Origin: Brevibacillus composti
Lineage (GTDB): Bacteria; Bacillota; Bacilli; Brevibacillales; Brevibacillaceae
NCBI RefSeq assembly: GCF_016406105.1
Contig: NZ_CP066308.1
Location: 2,019,501 to 2,083,500 of the forward strand
DNA length: 64,000 nucleotides
Reading direction: 5' to 3'
Below the pieces are notes generated by a model. It was not told where the DNA came from and did no database searches. It saw nothing but the letters and a program-made list of their open reading frames with translations. The position numbers and the translations under genes are program-made. Below, piece after piece: positions 57,500 to 64,000 of the stretch. How positions within the stretch are numbered: position 1 is the first letter of the stretch; each line of letters starts with the position of its first letter.

Positions 57500-58225
57500 A
57501 TGCCCATCCCAAAGAATTTTCAGTCGCCGGTTCGCATGTCGGCCAAAGAAAAGGCATTCCAACAGATCCAGCGGTGGATTATCGATGGCACACTGGAGCC
57601 CGGCGAAAAACTGTACGATGCCGAGCTCTCGGATGCGCTCGGCATCAGTCGCACACCGGTCAGAGAAGCGCTGCAGCTGCTTCAGTCGCAAGGCTTCGTC
57701 GAGATGTATCCTGGCCGCCAGACCATCGTGACGACGCTGACCAAAGAAGATGTGCCAAAAATCTATCCGCCGCTTGCCTCCCTGCAGGCGCTGGCAGCGG
57801 AGGAAGCTACGCCTAATGTCACAGCCGCGCATATCCGGAAACTGCGCGAACTCAATGAGAGCTACCGTGCGGCCATCGCCGATGCACAGCTGTTTGCCGC
57901 GATGGAAAAAGATGAGCAGTTTCACGACGTTATTCTGGAAATCGCAGACAATCCCTACATCACGCAGTTTTCCTCCTTGCTTCAGCTGCATGTCATGCGC
58001 ATGAAATACCTCTTCTTTCAGCAGCCGATCCGGATCAAAGCCGAGTCCGTCCAGGAGCATGAGCGATTGATTCAGGCGATGGAGAGAGGCGAGGCGCAGG
58101 AAGCGGCCGCGATCATGAAAGAAAATTGGCTCCGCCCCATGCGGGAGGTTTACCAGATCCTGGTGCAAAGCGATAGAAAGACGTTTGCCGATACGAAGCC
58201 GAAGACAGAAGGAGATCCTGCGTGA
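57500..58225 (+). CDS. GntR-family transcriptional regulator (FadR/FCD subfamily)
   Basis: 241 aa from the ATG with AGAAAGGTGG upstream (an upstream in-frame ATG lacks one). GntR winged helix: AKEKAFQQIQRWIIDGTLEPGEKL, ELSDALGISRTPVREALQLLQSQGFVE, then an FCD all-helical ligand domain with DEQFHDVILEIADNPYI and QEHERLIQAMERGE. The ligand is unknown. It overlaps the EamA transporter gene, which it may control. Confidence 0.92.
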   Translation: MPIPKNFQSPVRMSAKEKAFQQIQRWIIDGTLEPGEKLYDAELSDALGISRTPVREALQLLQSQGFVEMYPGRQTIVTTLTKEDVPKIYPPLASLQALAAEEATPNVTAAHIRKLRELNESYRAAIADAQLFAAMEKDEQFHDVILEIADNPYITQFSSLLQLHVMRMKYLFFQQPIRIKAESVQEHERLIQAMERGEAQEAAAIMKENWLRPMREVYQILVQSDRKTFADTKPKTEGDPA

Positions 58226-59187
58226 TGACGGATAGGCGTATGAATAAGGGCTATGGCATGTATGTCTGGATGTTCGCGGTACCCCTCTTTTGGGGCGGAG
58301 CGTTTGGCGCTGCCCAGCATGTGATTTCCGAGATTCCTCCCATTACCGCCGCCGCGCTTCGGTTTGGCGCGGCCAGCCTGCTGCTCATTTTCATCACGCA
58401 GCTGAGGGGCGAATGGCAGCTGGCAGAGCTGCGGAAGCGCTGGCGCGGCCTCATCCTGATGGCCGTGACCGGCATCTTTGCGTACAACGCCTTTTTCTTT
58501 TACGGACTGTCCTATACCTCGGCGATCAACGGGTCGCTGATTATGGCCAATTCCCCTGTATTTATCACGCTGGGAGCCGTCTTGTTCCTAAAGGAAGCCT
58601 GGAACCGAAAGCTGGGCCTCGGCTTGCTGCTCTCCCTGTCGGGCGTGGTTCTCGTCATCATCAACGGTTCATGGGAGACGCTGGCTTCGTTTACGCTGAA
58701 TGCCGGTGATCTGTTGTTTCTGGCCGCTCTCTTCTGCTGGGTGCTCTATGGATTGCTGGGGAAAGTCGTCATGAAAGGCGTCTCTCCGCTGCTTACGACC
58801 ACGGTCACGACGGCAATCGGCTCATTTTTTCTGATTTTCTGGTCGCTGTTTGAAGATGGTTGGCGGCAGGTTCCCCATTTGTCGGCCCAAGCCTGGGCAG
58901 AGATGGCCTACATGACGCTGTTTGCGACGGTGCTGGCTTTCTTTCTCTGGAATCAGGGCGTCCATCATCTCGGTGCCAGCAAGGCCAGCATCTATATGAA
59001 TCTGGTGCCGATCAATGCCTGCTGGATCGCTGTGCTGTTGTACGGCGCGCAGATGACCTGGATCCAGGGAGTCGGCATCTGCATGGTTATCGCAGGGGTC
59101 TGCACGGTTACTCTCAGCCCAGGGAGCCGGCCGCGTCCGTCAGTCTCCGGCCCAAGCATCGGGCCGAGCCGCGAAACAGGCGCGTGA
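58225..59187 (+). CDS. EamA/DMT-superfamily transporter
   Basis: 320 aa; ATG shares its A with the regulator's stop (a GTG one codon earlier is equally placed after GGAG). Ten predicted membrane helices in two EamA repeats: VPLFWGGAFGAAQHV, ALRFGAASLLLIF, then FYGLSYTSAINGSLIMANSP and in the second half LGASKASIYMNLVP. The family exports amino acids, nucleosides or related metabolites; the substrate here is unknown. Translational coupling with the GntR regulator suggests a regulated exporter. Confidence 0.88.
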   Translation: MTDRRMNKGYGMYVWMFAVPLFWGGAFGAAQHVISEIPPITAAALRFGAASLLLIFITQLRGEWQLAELRKRWRGLILMAVTGIFAYNAFFFYGLSYTSAINGSLIMANSPVFITLGAVLFLKEAWNRKLGLGLLLSLSGVVLVIINGSWETLASFTLNAGDLLFLAALFCWVLYGLLGKVVMKGVSPLLTTTVTTAIGSFFLIFWSLFEDGWRQVPHLSAQAWAEMAYMTLFATVLAFFLWNQGVHHLGASKASIYMNLVPINACWIAVLLYGAQMTWIQGVGICMVIAGVCTVTLSPGSRPRPSVSGPSIGPSRETGA

Positions 59188-59250
59188 CGGCTTGGGCGAT
59201 ACATGGCAGCAAGCAAAAAGTGACACACTATAGCGGGAGGTGTGTCGAGG

Positions 59251-59454
59251 ATGGAACAATACATGGAAGTAAACGGGAGAGAGTATCAGTTCGCCACAAC
59301 CTATGACGGCGACGCTCAATACAATGTGCAGGTGCGCAGCGGCGACAAGCTGATCACCATGTTCAAAATTGCGGCTGAGACGGAAGAAGAGGTATTCCCA
59401 GCTGCAAAAGCCCATTTTCAGGCAGACGTGGAAATGGGGAATATCCAGCTGTAA
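59251..59454 (+). CDS. Small hypothetical protein (67 aa)
   Basis: GGGAGGTG lies upstream; the ATG at 59251 is chosen over a GTG at 59242 that overlaps that site. NGREYQFATTYDGDAQYNVQ then DKLITMFKIAAETEEEVFPA give a beta-beta-helix pattern. No family recognised. Single gene between the exporter and the tandem-AAA gene. Confidence 0.6.
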   Translation: MEQYMEVNGREYQFATTYDGDAQYNVQVRSGDKLITMFKIAAETEEEVFPAAKAHFQADVEMGNIQL

Positions 59455-59645
59455 CAGGCGGAACGAACAGGGCAGCCGCTCTACTCAAGAGGGCTGTCCT
59501 TCTCTATTGTCATCATCTGTACCAATGAATGGTGCGAATAAAATCAAAGGATGAAACTTTGGCAGCAAACCTGTCTTTTCTTCCACTCCGAAATATGATA
59601 AAACAGGATGGAATGCTGGAAGAACGGATAGGAGAGGGACCTTGC

Positions 59646-62078
59646 ATGCAGCAACAAACACATGGAACGGATAGATGGACAATCATTCGAGCATGGAGAG
59701 AGCAGCCTCCTGTGATCGCGGAAGTAAGCGAAGGGGAGCTGTTTGCCCTGCTTCAATCGATTGAGGACGGACGCAAAACAGAAAATCCGAATGCGATGGA
59801 TGAGGCGGAGGCGCTCATTCTGACCCTGCTTGCCGCCAAAAGAATGGAAAAGCCGGGCGGGCATACGCTAGCCGAGGAGTGGCTAAACCGGGCGATCACG
59901 CTGGATCCGGCCTTGGCACTGGCGCGGGGATGGCTGCTGCGCTTGTATGAAAAACGGCTGAAAGAGCATCGGTTCAGCCAAGATTACCCACTCATCCGCG
60001 AAACGGACAATGCTGTGAGCCGCCGGAAAAATTTGGAGCTGCTGCAGCTGGCAGGCGAGCAGGAAGAGCGGGGACTTGCCCAGTGGCAAAGACTGGCGGC
60101 TGCCGCAAAAGAGGCGGCGGAATCGGCCGGCGCATCGGCCCAAGCGGAGAAAATGGCGGCGCTGGAGGAATTGTATCGAAACAGAGCCATCCTGATCCGG
60201 GAGCTGCTGGATCGGGCTCGCGAATATGCCGAGTCTCTGCACGGGATGTTTTACTCGGTAGAATCTCTGGCGTCTCTCCAGGATGCAATCCGCACATTGC
60301 AAGTCCAGCAAGAGCAAATAGAGCAGCTTTTTGCGGATGAGTACGAGAGAGGCGAGGAGGGAGAAAAGCCGGCAGGTTCCCTCTCGGCTCTGGATGAACT
60401 GGAGTCGCTGATCGGGTTGGAGGAGATCAAGGAGCGCGTCCGTTCTCTCGCCAAATTCCTCCGCTATCGCCAATTGCGAGAGGAAAAAGGCTGGCAGATG
60501 CGCGACCAGCTGCCGCTGCACCTGGTGCTGATGGGGAACCCCGGCACAGGAAAAACGACGCTGGCACGGCTGATCGCGCGGCTCTATCACGAGCTGGGCT
60601 TTCTGGAGCGGGGCGAAGTAGTGGAAGTGGACCGCTCCCATCTGGTCGGAGCCTACGTCGGACAAACCGAGCAGAAAGTAATGGAGGCTGTTCGGCGCGC
60701 CGAGGGAGGCGTCCTGTTCATCGACGAGGCCTATAGCTTGAAGCGGGCAGACAGCTCTGGAGCGGATTACGGCCAAGCGGCCATCGATACGTTGGTGGCG
60801 GCGATGACGGGCGGGGAGTATGCGGGCCGGTTTGTGGTTATGCTGGCGGGCTATCCCGAGGAGATGAGACAGTTTTTGTACGCCAATCCCGGACTTCGCA
60901 GCCGTTTTCCGGAAACTGGACATTTTCTGCTGCCGGACTACCAGGCAGATGAGCTGCTGCAGATCGCGGAGCAGGTAGCCGCACGCAATGATTTCGCCTT
61001 GACGCCGCAAGCCCGCTATGCCTTGCGAGCGAGAATTGAACAGGCACAGGTGGATCACACCTTTGGCAATGCCCGCACCGTGCAAAATATCGTGTTGGAT
61101 GCCATCTTTGCCAAGGGCAGAGAGCTGGACGACCAGACTGAACTTCACTGGCATGACTTCACCCTCCTGTCTCCCGAGGATGTCCTGCCGAGACAAAAGG
61201 CGGAGGAGTCTCGAAGTGCAAAGCAGCAGCTAGCCGAGATGATCGGGCTGGAAGAGGTAAAGACCGAGCTGGAAAAAATCGCGGCGTTTGTCTCCGTGCA
61301 GCGGAGGCGAAACGAGCTGGGCCTGCCCGCTGTTCCGATTGAGCTGCATGCCGTCTTCACGGGAAATCCGGGTACCGGCAAAACCACGGTGGCCGGCTTG
61401 TACGCTGCCTTGTTAAAAGAGATCGGCTATCTCAAAAGGGGACATCTGGTGTCGGTGGGACGGGCAGATCTGGTGGCTGGATATGTCGGGCAGACGGCCG
61501 CGCTCACCCGGCGCAAAATACAAGAAGCCTTGGGCGGCGTCCTGTTCATCGATGAAGCGTACGCGCTCGCCGAAGGAGGCGAGCGGGATTTCGGCCAAGA
61601 GGCGATCCATACGCTCGTGGAAGAGATGACCAGGCATGGAGAAAATCTGGTCGTCGTCCTCGCGGGTTACCCGGCGGAAATGAGCAGATTTATGGCAAGC
61701 AATCCGGGACTTTCTTCCCGTTTTAAAAAGTATATTTATTTTCCTGACTACACGGCCGATGAATTGCTGCTGATGCTCATCCACGCGCTCCAAAAGCATG
61801 GGTATATCTTGGGCGGACAGGCAGAAGCACAGCTCCGCCTCTCTCTGCGCAAGGCCGCCATCCGGCACCTCTTACATGGAAATGGACGCCTCGTCCAGAA
61901 TCTGCTGCAGGAGGCGATGCAAAACCAGGCTATCCGCTTGACGTCCCAGCCTCCTTCCGCTTGGAGCCGGGAGCAGCTCAGCAGCCTGGAGTGGGAGGAC
62001 TTTGCACCGCTGTTCGCAGACTTGTCCGCCGATGAGCAGCCCGAAAAGCGTCATACGGCAAACGAGGAGAATGCGTGA
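59646..62078 (+). CDS. Tandem AAA+ ATPase of the SpoVK/CbxX family with TPR-like N-terminus
   Basis: 810 aa from the ATG with GGAGAGGGA upstream. The N-terminus (residues 1-120) is helical with TPR-like EEWLNRAITLDPALALARGW, followed by a coiled coil (about 150-245). AAA domain 1: GNPGTGKTTLARL (near 297), GGVLFIDEAYSL (near 354), NPGLRSRFPE. AAA domain 2: GNPGTGKTTVAGL (near 571), GGVLFIDEAYAL (near 630), NPGLSSRFKK. Both look catalytically complete. The layout recalls type VII secretion EccA (TPR plus one CbxX domain) but with two ATPase domains. No partner genes were seen. Confidence 0.82.
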   Translation: MQQQTHGTDRWTIIRAWREQPPVIAEVSEGELFALLQSIEDGRKTENPNAMDEAEALILTLLAAKRMEKPGGHTLAEEWLNRAITLDPALALARGWLLRLYEKRLKEHRFSQDYPLIRETDNAVSRRKNLELLQLAGEQEERGLAQWQRLAAAAKEAAESAGASAQAEKMAALEELYRNRAILIRELLDRAREYAESLHGMFYSVESLASLQDAIRTLQVQQEQIEQLFADEYERGEEGEKPAGSLSALDELESLIGLEEIKERVRSLAKFLRYRQLREEKGWQMRDQLPLHLVLMGNPGTGKTTLARLIARLYHELGFLERGEVVEVDRSHLVGAYVGQTEQKVMEAVRRAEGGVLFIDEAYSLKRADSSGADYGQAAIDTLVAAMTGGEYAGRFVVMLAGYPEEMRQFLYANPGLRSRFPETGHFLLPDYQADELLQIAEQVAARNDFALTPQARYALRARIEQAQVDHTFGNARTVQNIVLDAIFAKGRELDDQTELHWHDFTLLSPEDVLPRQKAEESRSAKQQLAEMIGLEEVKTELEKIAAFVSVQRRRNELGLPAVPIELHAVFTGNPGTGKTTVAGLYAALLKEIGYLKRGHLVSVGRADLVAGYVGQTAALTRRKIQEALGGVLFIDEAYALAEGGERDFGQEAIHTLVEEMTRHGENLVVVLAGYPAEMSRFMASNPGLSSRFKKYIYFPDYTADELLLMLIHALQKHGYILGGQAEAQLRLSLRKAAIRHLLHGNGRLVQNLLQEAMQNQAIRLTSQPPSAWSREQLSSLEWEDFAPLFADLSADEQPEKRHTANEENA

Positions 62079-62141
62079 CTTCGGCGTGACTTCGGCTTGA
62101 CTGAGTCGAAATGACTGCCTCCGCTGTTCAATATTAGACCA

Positions 62142-62180
62142 AACGTCCCGCTGATTGATTCAGTGGGATGTTTTCTTTTT
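62142..62180 (+). terminator. Terminator after the tandem-AAA gene
   Basis: AACGTCCCGCTGA / TCAGTGGGATGTT (one mismatch) then TTCTTTTT. The open frame of the next gene begins inside this hairpin. Confidence 0.8.
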
Positions 62181-63885
62181 ATCCATAAATCTTTATCAAA
62201 AAAAGATTTTCTTTATAAATGACAATATACAAGCCCAGCCGAACCAGACCGAGCAAAATACAACTCCAGAGGAACAAAACGAGATGCCCGAGCTCGGTTA
62301 TATAAAGGCGACAGATCCATCCAAAGTGCCGGAAGCGGCAAAGACCCGGACCGACACGATGGTACTTGGGATTACAGACCCGCAAGGCATATTCAACTAC
62401 TGGTTCTATAACAGTGCCTATGACCGTTATGTCATAGAATCCATGATCGAACGCCTCGTGTCCGTAGACAAGGATGCCTCTCTTATTCCCGGTCTGGCGG
62501 AGAAGTGGGAGATTTCCAATGATGGCCTGACCTACACCTTCCACATCGACAAGCGGGCAACGTTCTCGGATGGAAAGCCTGTAACGGCAGAGGACGTTGC
62601 TTTTGCCTACCATGTGCTGCTGGATCCGACCTATGACGGCCGCTCCAATCTCTCGCTGGCCAAAATCAAGGGCGGAGAAGCATACAAAAAAGGGGACGCC
62701 ACCAGCATCGAAGGGGTAAAGGTGATCGATCAGCACACCCTGCAGGTAGAGGTCGAAGAGGCCAATGCCACCACGCTGATTGAAATTGGCGCCAATATCT
62801 TTGTCCTGCCGAAGCATATTTACGGCAAGGATTTTGCCAAAGGGAAACTGGACTACATCAAGAGCCTGCATCAAAAGCCGGTAGGCAGCGGCCCTTACAT
62901 CCTGAAAGAATACATTCCCGGACAGGAAGTGCGCCTCGTCGCCAATGAGAACTACTGGAAAGGGGCCCCCAAGGTTAAAAACCTGATTTTCAAAACCACG
63001 ACGCAAGAAACGCAGATTCAGAGCTTGAAGACGGGCGTCACCGACTTCGACTCGAGCATCTCCGTCAACGCGGACAACGTGGAAGCGTTAAAAGAGCTCG
63101 GCTTCGTCGATCTCGACATGCTGCTCAACAACGGGTACGGCTACATCGCCGTTAATCACAAAAATCCGAAATTTCAGGATAAACGGGTCAGACAGGCGCT
63201 GATGTACGGTCTGAACCGGGAAGAAGTGGTCTACGCCTATTCGCAAGGCTACGCCAATGTGATCGACGTGCCGCAGTCCAAGCTCTCCTGGAGCTATCCG
63301 GATGAATCGAAGATTACCAAATACGAATACAACCTGGAAAAAGCAAAGCAGCTGCTCGATGAAGCCGGTTGGAAACTGGAGAGCGACGGCTATCGCTACA
63401 AGGATGGGAAAAAATTCACCATTCAATTCTCCGCCTCTACGCCAAACGAGGTGAACGATGCCTTGATTCCGATTGCGGTGGAGAACTACAAAGAATTGGG
63501 CATCGAGTTTATTCCGGAGCAGCTGGAGTTTAACGCTGTCGTAGAAAAGCGCAACAAAGGCGAGCACGAGATGGCGTTTCTCGCGGTCGGCCTGAGTGTG
63601 GACCCCGATCCGTACAGCCTGTTCCACACCAATGGCGGATCCAACAAGGACGGGTACTCCAATCCCAAGGTGGACGAATTGATCATGGAGGGCCTGAAAG
63701 AGTTTGACCAATCCAAACGAAAGGCAATTTACCAGGAAGTCTATCAAATCCTGAACGACGATGTGCCGGTTATCTTCATGTACCAGCGCTACAATCTGAA
63801 TACCATCAGCGCCAGACTTTCCGGTTTCGTGATTTCTCCGTATAAATACTTCTCTGAAACGCTTCATGGCGTACAAATTAACTAA
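62155..63885 (+). CDS. Peptide ABC transporter substrate-binding protein, 5'-truncated
   Basis: The SBP_bac_5 domain is full length: LVSVDKDASLIPGLAEKWE, FSDGKPVTAEDVAFAYHVLL, VGSGPYILKEYIPGQEVRL and, near the end, DDVPVIFMYQRYN. Upstream, however, the frame enters the previous gene's terminator, with no ribosome site, no signal peptide and no lipobox cysteine. The linker-like segment AQPNQTEQNTTPEEQNEMPE, which in such lipoproteins follows the cysteine, starts about 62230. Nearest ATG: 62284. The gene has probably lost its promoter and secretion signal to a deletion. The permease gene follows. Confidence 0.8.
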   Translation: MIQWDVFFLSINLYQKKIFFINDNIQAQPNQTEQNTTPEEQNEMPELGYIKATDPSKVPEAAKTRTDTMVLGITDPQGIFNYWFYNSAYDRYVIESMIERLVSVDKDASLIPGLAEKWEISNDGLTYTFHIDKRATFSDGKPVTAEDVAFAYHVLLDPTYDGRSNLSLAKIKGGEAYKKGDATSIEGVKVIDQHTLQVEVEEANATTLIEIGANIFVLPKHIYGKDFAKGKLDYIKSLHQKPVGSGPYILKEYIPGQEVRLVANENYWKGAPKVKNLIFKTTTQETQIQSLKTGVTDFDSSISVNADNVEALKELGFVDLDMLLNNGYGYIAVNHKNPKFQDKRVRQALMYGLNREEVVYAYSQGYANVIDVPQSKLSWSYPDESKITKYEYNLEKAKQLLDEAGWKLESDGYRYKDGKKFTIQFSASTPNEVNDALIPIAVENYKELGIEFIPEQLEFNAVVEKRNKGEHEMAFLAVGLSVDPDPYSLFHTNGGSNKDGYSNPKVDELIMEGLKEFDQSKRKAIYQEVYQILNDDVPVIFMYQRYNLNTISARLSGFVISPYKYFSETLHGVQIN

Positions 63886-63909
63886 CGATTTTGCATAACG
63901 CATCGATCG

Positions 63910-63942
63910 GCAATATGCTCGGCGACAGGCTGAGCATATTGC
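63910..63942 (+). terminator. Intercistronic hairpin between binding protein and permease
   Basis: A perfect 11-bp stem GCAATATGCTC / GAGCATATTGC, loop 11 nt, no T tract. Such hairpins stabilise the upstream message or attenuate permease expression in peptide-transporter operons. Confidence 0.6.
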
Positions 63943-63964
63943 TTGTATAAAAGGGGAGGAAAAC

Positions 63965-64000
63965 ATGAAGCAGCTGCTTATCCGGAGACTCTTGCAAAGC
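63965..64000 (+). CDS. Start of an ABC transporter permease (DppB/OppB-like)
   Basis: ATG with AGGGGAGGAAAAC upstream; 12 codons (MKQLLIRRLLQS) before the window ends. The basic/hydrophobic start and position after a peptide-binding protein gene suggest the first permease of a di/oligopeptide transporter. Inference only. Confidence 0.55.
   Translation, partial: MKQLLIRRLLQS

Overview
The window comes from a spore-forming, moderately GC-rich Firmicute, most likely a Brevibacillus or close Paenibacillaceae relative. The evidence is the Bacillus-type order spoVK-hflX-ynbB-glnR-glnA, a divergent lexA/yneA SOS pair followed by ynzC, a four-gene pdhABCD operon, parE-parC, small acid-soluble spore protein P, Spo0E, GerA-type germinant receptor genes, a SleB/CwlJ-type hydrolase, and many GTG/TTG starts with strong Shine-Dalgarno (SD) sites. 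Species assignment is inference. No rRNA, tRNA or CRISPR was seen.

Layout. 1-5.1 kb: end of spoVK, hflX, ynbB and the glnRA operon, with a perfect GlnR operator. 5.1-7.0 kb: group II intron copy 1, directly behind the glnA terminator. 7.0-9.3 kb: DUF2500, a fragment of a sugar ABC ATPase, DUF4269 and DUF456 genes. 9.3-15 kb: SOS locus, crcB, helD, an IscA-like gene and threonine aldolase. 15.2-18.3 kb: a GerA-type operon in which the A and B genes are broken and only C looks intact. 19.4-24.5 kb: pyruvate dehydrogenase operon, with a candidate CcpA site and an internal terminator-like hairpin. 24.6-40.5 kb: mostly housekeeping, sporulation and DUF genes (Spo0E, SspP, a HEPN protein, an ABC-F ATPase, a DEAD-box helicase, a SleB-like hydrolase, a cyclophilin lipoprotein and a Cys/Met PLP enzyme). 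40.5-46.4 kb: a five-gene operon of ECF sigma factor, beta-propeller anti-sigma candidate, large membrane protein, ABC ATPase and ABC permease. 47.05-48.94 kb: group II intron copy 2, again directly behind a terminator. 49-57 kb: YebC-family protein, topoisomerase IV and malate:quinone oxidoreductase with a structured leader. 57.5-64 kb: GntR regulator with EamA transporter, a tandem-AAA SpoVK/EccA-like ATPase, and a peptide-binding protein gene that has lost its signal peptide, followed by the first codons of its permease.

The most notable items are: two apparently identical, intact class-C group II introns 41.9 kb apart, both downstream of hairpin terminators; the compact ECF sigma/propeller/ABC operon, which is the best candidate for an uncharacterised envelope-sensing system; the tandem AAA protein with a TPR-like N-terminus; the unexplained structured RNA in front of mqo; and a series of apparent deletion scars (sugar ABC ATPase fragment, germination genes, peptide-binding protein) that suggest ongoing gene decay. 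All family assignments were made by reading the translated sequence; no database search was run.
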